This document shows positions 30,046 to 42,221 of a stretch of 64,000 nucleotides of DNA, in pieces. The notes below the pieces were generated by a model. It ran no database searches. It had not been told where the DNA came from and saw only the letters and a program-made list of their open reading frames with translations. Origin of the DNA: Thiogranum sp. (GTDB taxonomy: Bacteria > Pseudomonadota > Gammaproteobacteria > DSM-19610); assembly GCA_030148805.1 (NCBI GenBank), contig JASBSS010000026.1, positions 226,177 to 290,176 of the forward strand, given 5' to 3'. The first letter of the stretch is position 1. Every line of letters starts with the position of its first letter. Both the position numbers and the translations under genes were made by a program.

Positions 30046-30867
30046 ATGAACGACTTGCAGGCCACTATCGATGAAGCCTTCGAAAGGCGCGCTGACATCA
30101 CGCCGCGCAGCGTCGAAACCCACGTCAAGGAAGCCACCCTGGAAGCCATCCGATTGCTCGACAGCGGCCAGGCCCGGGTGGCGGAAAAGAAAGACGGCGG
30201 CTGGGTGGTCAACGACTGGCTGAAAAAGGCCGTGCTGTTGTCGTTTCGTATCCAGGACAACGAGTTCATGAAAGGCGGGTTCACCAATTACTATGACAAG
30301 GTCAGTTCGAAATACGCCGACCACAACGCCCGTGAATTCCGCGCCGGCGGCGTGCGTGTGGTCCCCCCGGCCACCGCGCGTTTTGGCTCCCATATCGCCC
30401 CGGGGGTGGTCCTGATGCCCTCCTACGTGAATATCGGGGCCTATGTCGACAGCGGCACCATGGTGGACACCTGGGCCACGGTCGGCTCCTGCGCGCAAAT
30501 CGGCAAGAACGTCCATCTCTCCGGTGGCGTCGGTATCGGCGGCGTGCTCGAGCCGGTGCAGGCGGCACCGACCATCATCGAGGACGATTGTTTCATCGGC
30601 GCGCGCTCGGAAGTGGTCGAGGGCGTCATCGTCGAACAGGGTTCGGTGATCTCCATGGGGGTCTACATCGGCCAGAGCACGCGCATCTACGATCGCGAGA
30701 AGGACGAGATCATCTACGGCCGGGTACCGGCCGGCTCTGTCGTGGTCTCCGGCAACCTGCCCTCCAAGGACGGTAAATACAGTCTTTATTGCGCGGTCAT
30801 CGTGAAGAAGGTCGACGAAAAAACCCGCGGCAAGGTCGGCATCAACGAACTGCTACGGGATATCTAG
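30046..30867 (+). CDS. dapD: Tetrahydrodipicolinate N-succinyltransferase
   Basis: This 273-residue enzyme (E. coli 274) succinylates tetrahydrodipicolinate using succinyl-CoA. An N-terminal helical domain ([17 protein letters not shown]) precedes a left-handed beta-helix of hexapeptide repeats ([49 protein letters not shown]). The start ATG has CGGAGA upstream and lies 13 bp after dapC. It completes a dapC-dapD-(ArsC-like)-dapE run. Confidence 0.97.
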   Translation: MNDLQATIDEAFERRADITPRSVETHVKEATLEAIRLLDSGQARVAEKKDGGWVVNDWLKKAVLLSFRIQDNEFMKGGFTNYYDKVSSKYADHNAREFRAGGVRVVPPATARFGSHIAPGVVLMPSYVNIGAYVDSGTMVDTWATVGSCAQIGKNVHLSGGVGIGGVLEPVQAAPTIIEDDCFIGARSEVVEGVIVEQGSVISMGVYIGQSTRIYDREKDEIIYGRVPAGSVVVSGNLPSKDGKYSLYCAVIVKKVDEKTRGKVGINELLRDI

Positions 30868-30881
30868 TCGCGGACAACCCC

Positions 30882-31229
30882 ATGGTCACGATCTACGGCA
30901 TCAGGAATTGCGACACCATGAAAAAAGCCATGCGTTGGCTGGACGAGCACGGTGTCGACTATCGCTTTCACGATTATCGTAAACAGGGGCTCGACGAGAA
31001 GCTGCTGCTCGGCTGGGAAAAGGAGCTGGGCTGGGAGGCGCTGCTCAACCGCCGCGGCATGCTGTGGCGCAAGCTCCCCGCCGCGACGCGTGAGACCATC
31101 GATCGCGAGTCGGCCCTGGCCTGCATGCGGGACAATCCGGGCATCATCAAACGACCGCTGCTGGATCTGGGACCACGGCGCCTGGTCGGGTTCAGCGCCG
31201 AGGACTACGCCGCCGCGTTTGAACGATGA
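30882..31229 (+). CDS. ArsC/Spx-family reductase-like protein (YffB type)
   Basis: This 115-residue thioredoxin-fold protein starts MVTIYGIRNCDTMKKAMRWLDEHG. The single N-terminal cysteine (C10) is followed by DT, as in the YffB/ArsC family. KRPLLDLGPRRLVGFS at the C-terminal end matches the family motif in which proline precedes the glutathione site. Its real substrate is unknown, and arsenate reduction should not be assumed. It often lies between dapD and dapE, as here. Confidence 0.88.
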   Translation: MVTIYGIRNCDTMKKAMRWLDEHGVDYRFHDYRKQGLDEKLLLGWEKELGWEALLNRRGMLWRKLPAATRETIDRESALACMRDNPGIIKRPLLDLGPRRLVGFSAEDYAAAFER

Positions 31230-32429
<1,200 letters not shown>

Positions 32430-32476
32430 CGTCCATGCGCGCCGTGGCGAACCAACCTGGAGGCATCGAGACAGCC

Positions 32477-33343
32477 ATGAAGTTGTCGACCTTGTTGTGG
32501 CTTACAGTGGCATTGATCGGGCTCGGCGGATGCAGCATGGGCCAGATGGTGGCACGCACCTCGGTGTCCATCATGGACGGAAGCATCGACGCCATGAACC
32601 GGGAAACGGACCTCACGCTGGCGGCCGCCGCGATACCCGCCAACATCAAGCTCATCGAAGGCCTGATCGCCGAAGACCCACGCAATACCACCTTGCTGGT
32701 CAACGCCGCGCAGGCCTTTTACGGCTATGCCTTCGGCTTCGTCGAACAACAGGACCCGGAGCGGGCCGACGCGTTGTATGCGCGCGGGGTGCAATACGGT
32801 CTGCGCGCCCTGCGGGTCGAGGGGTTGGCGGTGGATCTTCCGCGCACGCGCCCCGAGGTGCTGGATCGCGCGTTGGCGCGCCTGGGCAAGGACGCGGTAC
32901 CAGCGCTGTTCTGGACCGCCTCCAACTGGGCCAAGCAGATCGATCTGAATCGCAGCGATCCGGGCCGCATCGCCCAGCTCAGCGGCGCCGAGCGCTTGAT
33001 GCACCGGGTCGAACAACTCGAGCCGGAGTTCTACTATGGGGGCGTGCATCTGTTCTACGGAGTGTACTACGGTGGCCGCGCGCCGATGTTGGGGGGCGAT
33101 TACGCCAAGTCCGAGCGGGCGTTCGCGCGCGCGCGCGCCGCTACCGGCGGCAGGCTGTTGCTGGTCGATGTCTTGCAGGCCGAATACCTGGAGCGCCAAC
33201 GCCTGGACGGGGAGGCCTTCGCCCGCTTGCTGCACGCGGTCATCGAGCGGCCGCTGGGCACGTTTGCGGAGATGGCGCTGGCCAATCAGATCGCACGCCA
33301 GCGCGCCCGTGTGTTGCTCGCCCACCAAAACGACTGGTTCTGA
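32477..33343 (+). CDS. TRAP-associated lipoprotein, TatT family
   Basis: This 288-residue protein has a lipoprotein signal with lipobox IGLGGC (cysteine at about residue 18). An all-helical TPR-like body follows, including LTLAAAAIPANIKLIEGLIAEDP, LLVNAAQAFYGYAFGFVEQQDPERA and LFYGVYYGGRAPMLGG. This matches the TatT (T component) family of TRAP transporter partners. These form rings in the periplasm and are thought to hold hydrophobic ligands together with the P subunit. The next gene encodes that subunit, 15 bp downstream. Confidence 0.87.
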   Translation: MKLSTLLWLTVALIGLGGCSMGQMVARTSVSIMDGSIDAMNRETDLTLAAAAIPANIKLIEGLIAEDPRNTTLLVNAAQAFYGYAFGFVEQQDPERADALYARGVQYGLRALRVEGLAVDLPRTRPEVLDRALARLGKDAVPALFWTASNWAKQIDLNRSDPGRIAQLSGAERLMHRVEQLEPEFYYGGVHLFYGVYYGGRAPMLGGDYAKSERAFARARAATGGRLLLVDVLQAEYLERQRLDGEAFARLLHAVIERPLGTFAEMALANQIARQRARVLLAHQNDWF

Positions 33344-33358
33344 ACAGAGGGTCAACTC

Positions 33359-34387
33359 ATGCTCCGCCGGAGTCTGCTACTGCTCGGTCTGTTACTGCCC
33401 TTTGCCGCCGGCGCGGCGCCCGAGTATCTGATCAAGTTCGCCACCCTGGCGCCGGTGGGCTCCACCTGGATGAATCTGCTGCAGGATTGGGATCGCGAAC
33501 TGCGGGCCAAAAGCGACGGCCGCCTGGGCTTCAAGTTCTATCCCGGCGGGGTGCAGGGAGACGAACCCGAGATTCTGAAGAAAATGCGCTTCAATCAGCT
33601 GCAGGGCGGCGCCTTCACCGGCTATGGCATCGGCCGCATGTACTCGCCGGCGCGGGTCATGGAACTGCCTTTCCTGTTTCACGATACCGACGAAGTCGAT
33701 TATGTGCGCGCCCGGCTGGACCAGGAGTTCCGCGCCGGTTTCGTCGCCAACGGCTATCGACTGCTCGGCTGGATGGAAGTCGGCTTCGTCCACATCTTCT
33801 CCAAACAGCCGTTGCGCAACCTCGAGGAGATGAAGACCCGGCGGGTCTGGCTGTGGCAGGGCGACCCGCTGGGTCAGGCGTTTTTCGACGCCAGCGGTCT
33901 GGCGCCGGTGCCGCTGTCCATCATCGATGTCTATACCAGTCTTTCCACGGGGCTGATCGACACTGTCTATGCCCCGCCGCTGGGCGCGATCGCGCTGCAA
34001 TGGTTCACCCGCACCCCCTATGTCAGCAGTGTACCCCTGACCAACGGCATGGGCGCATTGGTGATCAGTGAAAAATTCTACGCTCGTTTGCCGGCGCCGC
34101 TGCAGCAGCTGCTGCGCGCCACCGGTAGCCGCGCGGGCGAAAAACTGATCGCCGCCACCCGCGAGGACAACAGGAAAAGTCTCGAGACGCTCAAGGAATA
34201 TGGCCTGAAGTTTGTCACTCCGGACGACAGCATGAACGAGACGGCGTTGCGTGAATTACGCGACCGGGCCGCGACCCAACTGATCGACAGCGACTACATC
34301 CCGGCGTCGGTCTTCGACAAGGTCCGCCAGTTACTGCAACAGTATCGCGCCACCCATGCAGACGCGCCCGCCTCGCCCACGCCCTGA
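33359..34387 (+). CDS. TRAP transporter substrate-binding protein (DctP/TatP type)
   Basis: This 342-residue periplasmic protein has a signal peptide (SLLLLGLLLPFAAGA) and the DctP fold. It begins YLIKFATLAPVGSTWMNLLQDW and includes LRNLEEMKTRRVWLWQGDPLGQ and LSIIDVYTSLSTGLIDTVYAPP. Where C4-dicarboxylate binders have the conserved arginine, the sequence reads RVWLWQGDP. The partner TatT lipoprotein also suggests a ligand other than a simple dicarboxylate, perhaps hydrophobic, which is inference. The gene overlaps dctQ by 32 bp. Confidence 0.9.
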   Translation: MLRRSLLLLGLLLPFAAGAAPEYLIKFATLAPVGSTWMNLLQDWDRELRAKSDGRLGFKFYPGGVQGDEPEILKKMRFNQLQGGAFTGYGIGRMYSPARVMELPFLFHDTDEVDYVRARLDQEFRAGFVANGYRLLGWMEVGFVHIFSKQPLRNLEEMKTRRVWLWQGDPLGQAFFDASGLAPVPLSIIDVYTSLSTGLIDTVYAPPLGAIALQWFTRTPYVSSVPLTNGMGALVISEKFYARLPAPLQQLLRATGSRAGEKLIAATREDNRKSLETLKEYGLKFVTPDDSMNETALRELRDRAATQLIDSDYIPASVFDKVRQLLQQYRATHADAPASPTP

Positions 34388-34886
34388 CGCCGGCGCGGCG
34401 CTGCGCATCTGCCGGGCGCTGCGCGATCGCTTGATCCGCCTGGAGACCTGGCTGGCGGCGGCCAGCCTGCTGCTGTTGCTGCTGCTGGCGCTGTTGCAGA
34501 TCGTCGCGCGCAATCTGTTCGACAGCGGCTTCGCCACCGCCGACACCCTCAGTCGCCACTTGGTCCTGTATGTCATGTTTCTCGGCGCCACCCTGGCGAC
34601 CGCCGGCGAGCGTCATATTCGCATCGATGTCGCCAATCAGTTCCTGAGCGAAGGCGTCCGCGCCAGGCTCTATCGTCCCTTGCAGGCGCTCGCGGCACTG
34701 GTCTGCCTGCTGCTTACCGCGGCGGCGCTGCGTTATTGGCGCGACGCCTGGCAGTATGCGCCGGCCCATGAGCGCTGGCAGGTGCTGGTCGGCCTGATCA
34801 TTCCGCTGGGGTTCGCGCTGCTGAGTCTGCACTACCTGCTGGCGACACTGCTCGGTCCGGCCGACGGCGAGCGTGCATGCTCGTAG
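34356..34886 (+). CDS. TRAP transporter small permease (DctQ type)
   Basis: This 176-residue protein has four hydrophobic helices. The first is WLAAASLLLLLLLALLQIVARNLFD, which contains the conserved QIVARN pattern of DctQ proteins. SRHLVLYVMFLGATLATAGERHIRIDV is the conserved middle section. It joins the large permease to form the sodium-coupled membrane unit. Overlaps with the genes on both sides suggest tight coupling. A start somewhat further inside is possible, since the first 25 residues are basic and variable. Confidence 0.92.
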   Translation: MQTRPPRPRPDAGAALRICRALRDRLIRLETWLAAASLLLLLLLALLQIVARNLFDSGFATADTLSRHLVLYVMFLGATLATAGERHIRIDVANQFLSEGVRARLYRPLQALAALVCLLLTAAALRYWRDAWQYAPAHERWQVLVGLIIPLGFALLSLHYLLATLLGPADGERACS

Positions 34887-36133
34887 GCGTCGCGCTTCTG
34901 CTGGCGCTGGCGCTGATCGGCTTGCCGCTGTTCATCGTCCTCGCCGGCGCCAGCCTGTGGTACGCCCGGGACAGCGGCCTCGATGCCGCGTTGCTGATCA
35001 TTGAACTCAATCGCCTGGCGAGTTCGCCCAATCTGCTGACGATCCCGTTGTTCACCCTGGCCGGGGTGGTGCTGGCCGCCGGTGGCGCGCCGCAGCGTCT
35101 CATCCGCCTGTTCAACGCGCTACTCGGTTGGCTTCCCGGGGGGCTGGCCGTGGTGGCCATCGCCGCGTGCGCTTTTTTCACCTCGTTCTCAGGTGCCTCC
35201 GGCGTCACCATCCTGGCGCTCGGCGGCCTGCTCTATCCGGTGTTGCAAAAAGTCGGCTACCCGCAACGCTTCAACCTGGGCTTGCTGACCACCTCGGGCT
35301 CCCTCGGCCTGTTGTTTCCGCCCAGCCTGGCGATTTTGCTCTACGGCGTGGTCTCGGGAGTGAACATCGACGAGCTGTTCGCCGCCGGCATCGTCCCCGG
35401 GCTGCTGCTGATGCTCATGCTCGGCGGGTACGCCACTTTCACCGGGCGGCGCTTCGCGGTCGGCCACCACGCCTTTGCCTGGCCGATCGCACTGCGCGCG
35501 CTGCGCTCGGCCCTTGGGGACGTCCTGCTGCCGATCCTCATTGTGGTGGGAATCTTTGGCGGCTACGTGACGGTCAGCGAGGCCGCGGCCTGCACCGCGC
35601 TGTATGTCCTGGTACTGGAGGCGGGGGTGCACCGCAGCATCGACCTGCGCCAGCAACTCCTGCCCTTGCTGAGCGACACCGCGGTACTGGTCGGCAGTAT
35701 CCTGATCATCCTTGCCGTGGCCATGGGCCTGACCAATCTGCTGATCGACGCGCAGCTGCCGATGCGCCTCCTGGATTGGATAGAAGGCACAATAGATAGT
35801 CCTCTTAAATTTTTGATAATATTAAATATATTTCTTCTCATTGTCGGCGCCATGATGGACATCTTTTCCGCCACCGTCGTCATCGTGCCGCTGCTGCTGC
35901 CGCTGGCCCAGCGTTTCGGCGTCGATCCGGTGCACCTGGGCATCATTTTTCTCGCCAATCTCGAAATCGGCTATTCGACGCCGCCGGTGGGGATCAATCT
36001 GTTTATCGCCGGGCAACGCTTCGAACAGCCGATTTTGCGTCTGTTTCGCGCGGCCTTGCCGTTTCTGGCCCTGATGCTGGTCTGGCTGATGCTGGTGACC
36101 TATCTTCCGGTGCTTTCTCTATGGTGGCGGTAA
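34877..36133 (+). CDS. TRAP transporter large permease (DctM type)
   Basis: This 418-residue protein has the twelve or so helices of DctM: LLALALIGLPLFIVLAGASLWY, LLTIPLFTLAGVVLAAGGAP, FFTSFSGASGVTILALGGLLYP and GLLTTSGSLGLLFPPSLAILLYGVV. The late NLEIGYSTPPVGINLF motif is typical. Codon use changes sharply at about 35779-35840, where several ATA, TTA and AAT codons occur in an AT-rich stretch that still encodes a normal helix. It closes the four-gene TRAP set. Confidence 0.94.
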   Translation: MLVGVALLLALALIGLPLFIVLAGASLWYARDSGLDAALLIIELNRLASSPNLLTIPLFTLAGVVLAAGGAPQRLIRLFNALLGWLPGGLAVVAIAACAFFTSFSGASGVTILALGGLLYPVLQKVGYPQRFNLGLLTTSGSLGLLFPPSLAILLYGVVSGVNIDELFAAGIVPGLLLMLMLGGYATFTGRRFAVGHHAFAWPIALRALRSALGDVLLPILIVVGIFGGYVTVSEAAACTALYVLVLEAGVHRSIDLRQQLLPLLSDTAVLVGSILIILAVAMGLTNLLIDAQLPMRLLDWIEGTIDSPLKFLIILNIFLLIVGAMMDIFSATVVIVPLLLPLAQRFGVDPVHLGIIFLANLEIGYSTPPVGINLFIAGQRFEQPILRLFRAALPFLALMLVWLMLVTYLPVLSLWWR

Positions 36134-36218
36134 ATCCTCAATTCTCTTAAAAAAAAGAAAAAGCTACCGCTACTGTGACTAAGCTGTGTACAGGTAGCGA
36201 CAACGCCACTGGATCACC

Positions 36219-37340
36219 ATGAACGAAGCCGCCGTTTTTTTGCTCGCCGGGCTGTCCCTGTACGCGGGCGGACATCACCTCTATCTGGGCCTCGCCCGTC
36301 AGGGGCTGCCCTGGCCCCACTTGCCGGTGGCCGGCTTGTACGGGCTGTTGGCCGTGTTCGCTACCGCCTGGGGTCTGAGTGTTGCAGGCGTGGGCGTGCG
36401 CGTCCAGCGGATCCTCGATGCCGAGCTGGTGTTCGGCTGTGGCGCTCTGTTATGGATCGGCCTGCTGTGGCACCTCGCCCGGCTGGGCGCGCCGCGGCGC
36501 CTGCTGGTCCTCGATCTGGTCACCGCGGCGTGGATTTTTCTGGGATTGCGGCCGTGGCTTCCCCTCGCCGTTGCTGAAAGTCCGGCTGGCGCCGGCATGC
36601 CCGCTGCTGGCTTCGGCCTGTTCGCGCTGGGGCCCGGTGGGGCGCCGATCGCCCAGGGGATCATTCCGCTGTCCCTGCTGTGGGCGTTGTCTGCCCTGCT
36701 GCTGCTGGTGCGTCGACGCCAGGGGCTTTATGCCGGTTGCGGCGCCATTGGCCTGGCCGGGCTGGCGGCGGTACAGCTGCACGACTACCTGGCGGATTTC
36801 GCCGACTTGCCGGTTTCCAGCTGGGCGCCCTTCGGTTTCGCCCTGTTTCTGCTTCCCTGGAGCGTCTGTATCGGCTGGCGCAACTGGCGTCAGGGCCGCG
36901 CGTGGGCCAAAGACGATACCACCGAGACCGCTCCCCCGCTGCCGTGCTTTCACCGCGACGTGGCGCAACTGCGCGCGGTGCCCCGCGCGCCTCTCCCGGC
37001 GGCGCCAGTCGACGTCAGCCCGACGTCCGCGCGGCCCGCCCCGGAGACTACCGGGCCAGTCGTCGCACAACCCGCGGCGGAGTCCCAGATTGCCACCGAG
37101 CCGCCAGCAACGCCCGCCGCCACGCTCGACAGTGCCGCGCTCGATTTGATCACCGACAACCTGATCGATATCGCGGTCTACGCCACCATGGCGCTGAACC
37201 GCTTCAAGCGAGGAGACGCCGACCCGCAGACCCTGGAGTCTCTCTGCCGCAAGATTCGAACGCAGGCGATCCAGACGCGGCGCCTGACCCACCGTTTGCT
37301 GACGGACGACGGCGGGCGATCCGGTAGCGACGAGACCTGA
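36219..37340 (+). CDS. Seven-helix membrane protein with cytosolic tail, unknown function
   Basis: I do not recognise this 373-residue protein. About seven hydrophobic helices fill residues 5-220 (AVFLLAGLSLYAGGHHLYLGL, LPVAGLYGLLAVFATAWGLSV, IIPLSLLWALSALLLLV, SSWAPFGFALFLLPWSVCIGW). A Pro/Ala-rich linker follows (about 230-305), then a helical tail of about 55 residues with TMALNRFKRGDADPQTLES. The layout recalls sensory receptors that lack an enzymatic output domain. It stands alone, 85 bp after dctM, and its stop is 5 bp from the convergent DUF302 gene. A GCTACC/GGTAGC inverted repeat lies upstream (36163-36198). Confidence 0.6.
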   Translation: MNEAAVFLLAGLSLYAGGHHLYLGLARQGLPWPHLPVAGLYGLLAVFATAWGLSVAGVGVRVQRILDAELVFGCGALLWIGLLWHLARLGAPRRLLVLDLVTAAWIFLGLRPWLPLAVAESPAGAGMPAAGFGLFALGPGGAPIAQGIIPLSLLWALSALLLLVRRRQGLYAGCGAIGLAGLAAVQLHDYLADFADLPVSSWAPFGFALFLLPWSVCIGWRNWRQGRAWAKDDTTETAPPLPCFHRDVAQLRAVPRAPLPAAPVDVSPTSARPAPETTGPVVAQPAAESQIATEPPATPAATLDSAALDLITDNLIDIAVYATMALNRFKRGDADPQTLESLCRKIRTQAIQTRRLTHRLLTDDGGRSGSDET

Positions 37341-37345
37341 CCGCT

Positions 37346-37918
37346 TCAGGGTCTGGGATCCGCCGCTCCCGGTTGCCCGGCGGCGCGCAGTTTCGCAATC
37401 GCCGCATCGACCGCCCTGACCACGTCCGCCTCCAGCGCCGCGGCGATCGGCTGCGCCGGGCTTCCGGCGGCGACCGCCCCGGGACGCAAGAACAGCACCC
37501 GGGTGTCCCCCTCGGTTTCGATCAGGGTGAGGTGTAAAGGACATAACGCGAGCATTTCCGGATCGGCGTTGCTCACCTGGTTGGCGTACCAGCCGTTGCA
37601 GAACACCATCGCCCGGATACCCTGGAGCTGATTGCGATTGTAGTTCTCCCCCCAACGGGTGGCGAAGCGACTCAGGTTGGCCTGGATATCGGGCTCGAAG
37701 ACGACATAGAAATGTTCGGCCTCCAGGTGTTCGTAAATCACCGGATAGCTGGCATCGAGCGGCTGTCCGGTGGACCAGACGCGCACGTTCTCGCCTGCCG
37801 CCCGCGCTTGCAGGGCCCACAAGCCGACGACCAGGATCAACCAGCCTTGGGTCACCGACCGGGCCCAATGGCGCTGACCGGATGGTCGTCGCCGGACGCT
37901 GGCGGTTGCGCGGTTCAT
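37346..37918 (-). CDS. DUF302-like exported protein
   Basis: This 190-residue protein has a basic N-terminus, then one hydrophobic stretch (TQGWLILVVGLWALQARA) that reads as a signal peptide. The remainder matches DUF302 proteins. It has the FYVVFEPDIQANLSRF strand-helix and the pattern PEMLALCPLHLTLIETEGDTRVLFLRP, with the conserved Cys-Pro-Leu, then GSPAQPIAAALEADVVRAVDAAI. Function is unknown; DUF302 proteins are often found with sulfur or heavy-metal genes. It follows the U32 gene by 1 nt. Confidence 0.75.
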   Translation of the reverse strand: MNRATASVRRRPSGQRHWARSVTQGWLILVVGLWALQARAAGENVRVWSTGQPLDASYPVIYEHLEAEHFYVVFEPDIQANLSRFATRWGENYNRNQLQGIRAMVFCNGWYANQVSNADPEMLALCPLHLTLIETEGDTRVLFLRPGAVAAGSPAQPIAAALEADVVRAVDAAIAKLRAAGQPGAADPRP

Positions 37919-37919
37919 C

Positions 37920-39188
37920 TCAGAGATTCACCGCCAGCAGGCCCATCTCGCACTCGCTGGTCAGCGGGATCCTGACCCGATGACCACTGCCCGGGGCCAC
38001 CGTCACCGGCGTTCCCTGCAGATCGCACATCGCGTCGAGCCGGAACACCCGATTGCCGCGCGGACTGATCAATTCGAGGGTATCGCCGATCGAGAAGCGG
38101 TTCTTGACTTCGATTTCCGCCAGGCCCGAAGCGTCGTCGTAACCGATCAGCTCGCCGACGAAACGCTGCTGCGCGCTGTCGGAATGGTTGCGCCGGTAAT
38201 TCTGGGTGTCGGCCGCGTGGTGGCGTTGGAAGAATCCGTCGGTATAACCGCGGCTGGCGAGATTATCCAACTTGCCGAGCAGGCCGGGGTCGAAGGCCCT
38301 TCCGGCCACCGCGTCGTCGATCGCCTGACGGTAGACCTGGGCGGTGCGCGCCGTGTAGTAGTGTGACTTGGTTCGGCCTTCGATCTTGAGGCTGTCGATA
38401 CCCATGGCGGTCAGACGGGCGATGTGCTCCACGGCGCGCAGATCCTTGGAATTCATGATATAGGTGCCGTGCTCGTCTTCTTCCACCGCCATCAATTCGC
38501 CCGGACGACCGGATTGCTCGATCAGCGCCTGTCGCGCGGGTTGCAGGTCCCCACTGACTTCTTCCTCCCCAGGATGCACCTTGTAGTCCCAGCGACAGGC
38601 GTTGGTGCAGGTGCCCTGGTTGGCGTCGCGGTGATTGAAATACCCCGACAACAGGCAACGACCCGAATAGGCGATGCACAGCGCCCCGTGTACGAAGACC
38701 TCCAATTCGATGTCCGGACACTGCTGGCGGATCTCCTCGACCTGATCGAGCGACAGTTCGCGCGACAGGATGATGCGCTTGAGGCCGACCTGCTGCCAGA
38801 ATTTCACGCTGGCATAGTTCATGGTATTGGCCTGCACCGAAAGATGAATCGGCATCTCCGGCCAGTGTTCGCGCACCAGCATGATCAAGCCCGGATCGGC
38901 CATGATCAGCGCATCCGGCGCCAGCTCGATCAGCGGGCGCATGTCGGCAAGGAAGGTTTTCAGCTTGCTGTTGTGAGGCAGGACATTGGTGGCGAGGAAA
39001 AACCGCTTGCCCTGGGCGTGCACCTGCTCGATACCGGCGGCCAGATTTTCGATACGGTTAAAATCATTGTTGCGCACGCGCAGACTGTAGCGCGGCATGC
39101 CCGCGTAGACGGCATCCGCGCCATAGGCGATGGCATAGCGCAGGTTGCGCAGGGTTCCGGCCGGTGCCAGCAGTTCAGGGATTTTCAT
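37920..39188 (-). CDS. trhP: U32-family protein, tRNA hydroxylation protein P (YegQ/TrhP type)
   Basis: This 422-residue protein starts MKIPELLAPAGTLRNLRYAIAYGADAVYAG, the U32 family opening. It carries the iron-sulfur cysteines in HGALCIAYSGRCLLSGYFNHRDANQGTCTNACRW. U32 proteins of this class install the 5-hydroxyl on uridine 34 of tRNAs using prephenate. The C-terminal beta-barrel extension (GDTLELISPRGNRVFRL) supports the YegQ subgroup over UbiU/UbiV, which are shorter. It was formerly annotated as a collagenase-like peptidase. Confidence 0.9.
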   Translation of the reverse strand: MKIPELLAPAGTLRNLRYAIAYGADAVYAGMPRYSLRVRNNDFNRIENLAAGIEQVHAQGKRFFLATNVLPHNSKLKTFLADMRPLIELAPDALIMADPGLIMLVREHWPEMPIHLSVQANTMNYASVKFWQQVGLKRIILSRELSLDQVEEIRQQCPDIELEVFVHGALCIAYSGRCLLSGYFNHRDANQGTCTNACRWDYKVHPGEEEVSGDLQPARQALIEQSGRPGELMAVEEDEHGTYIMNSKDLRAVEHIARLTAMGIDSLKIEGRTKSHYYTARTAQVYRQAIDDAVAGRAFDPGLLGKLDNLASRGYTDGFFQRHHAADTQNYRRNHSDSAQQRFVGELIGYDDASGLAEIEVKNRFSIGDTLELISPRGNRVFRLDAMCDLQGTPVTVAPGSGHRVRIPLTSECEMGLLAVNL

Positions 39189-39278
39189 AAGACAGTGATC
39201 CAGCCCGATATCGCTCGACCCGGCGAACCATAAACCCGTCGGCCCCGGCAAGCAAGCGATCGCCCGCCCCCGTGGCGT

Positions 39279-39545
39279 TCAGCCGCCGCGCACCGCGGCG
39301 TCCATGGCCTGCAAAGCTGCCTCCCAGTCGGGACCCCGGTTGCCGTGCTCGGCCATCAATTCCATCAGGCCGTAAGCCAGCTGCCGTTGCTCGGGCGGCA
39401 AGTCGCGCAGTTTTCGCAGCATGTACATGTGGCCGCCCTTTTCCATGCGCAGCGTGCTCACCAGGGCGTAGAGCGTGAGGCTGGCGCCGTCCTGAGGGGA
39501 TCTCTGGATCAGTTCGACCACCTGTTGCAGGGTATTTGGTGACAT
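39279..39545 (-). CDS. Small conserved helical protein, unknown function
   Basis: This 88-residue frame begins MSPNTLQQVVELIQRSPQDG, directly after the tsaB stop codon (1-nt gap). It contains LRKLRDLPPEQRQLAYGLMELMAEH. It is predicted all-helical and soluble, with no cysteine. The tight coupling to tsaB and the regular coding character support it as real. I know of no assigned function. Confidence 0.65.
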   Translation of the reverse strand: MSPNTLQQVVELIQRSPQDGASLTLYALVSTLRMEKGGHMYMLRKLRDLPPEQRQLAYGLMELMAEHGNRGPDWEAALQAMDAAVRGG

Positions 39546-39546
39546 C

Positions 39547-40241
39547 TCAGCGCTCCACGCCGGGTTTGGCGGCGACGTTGTTGCGTAAGTAGACCGGTGC
39601 GACCTCGGCGGGCGCGCATCCCGGATGCTGCTTGAATGCCTGCGCGGCCAACCGCGCCACGGCGGCCGCACGTGGGCGGGCGGCGGCCTGGCAGGCCACG
39701 GGCGGGGCCGGCAGACGCGCGAGCATCACCTCGCCATAGCTGCGCCAGGCATCTCCGGCCACACACCAGTCACGCCCCGGCGGCAGCGGAATTTCCGCCG
39801 GGGCGCAGACGACATCCTCGCCAAGGGCGCTGACCAGACCGTTCTCGGCCGCGGCATAAGCGCCGAAATATACCTCGCCCATGCGCGCATCGAGCGCGGC
39901 CAGGGTTGGTCGCCGCCCGCATTGCGTGACGCAGCCCTGCGCCAATGCCGCCAAAGTGGAGACCGGCAATACCGGCAAGTCGGCACCGAAGGCGATACCC
40001 TGGGCCATACCGGCGGCGATGCGCAGACCGGTGAACGAACCCGGCCCGCAGCCGAAGGCGACGGCGTGCAGATCCTGCTGTCGCAGGCCGGCTTCGTGCA
40101 GCAGCTCTTCGACGAATGGCAGCAGCAACGCGGCATGCCGCCGCGGTGCGATCTTGAAGCGCTCACGGACTTCCTCGCCGATACACAACGCAGCGGAACA
40201 GGCATCGGTGGAAGTCTCGAGGGCGAGTATCCGTGTGGGTG

Positions 40242-40245
<4 letters not shown>
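39547..40245 (-). CDS. tsaB: tRNA threonylcarbamoyladenosine biosynthesis protein TsaB
   Basis: This 232-residue ASKHA-fold protein starts ILALETSTDACSAALCIGEEV. It contains the VAFGCGPGSFTGLRIAAGMAQGIAFG segment that defines TsaB. With TsaD, TsaE and TsaC it makes the t6A modification at position 37 of ANN-decoding tRNAs; TsaB scaffolds TsaD. It overlaps the end of the helicase gene by 4 bp. Confidence 0.95.
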
Positions 40246-42217
<1,972 letters not shown>

Positions 42218-42221
<4 letters not shown>

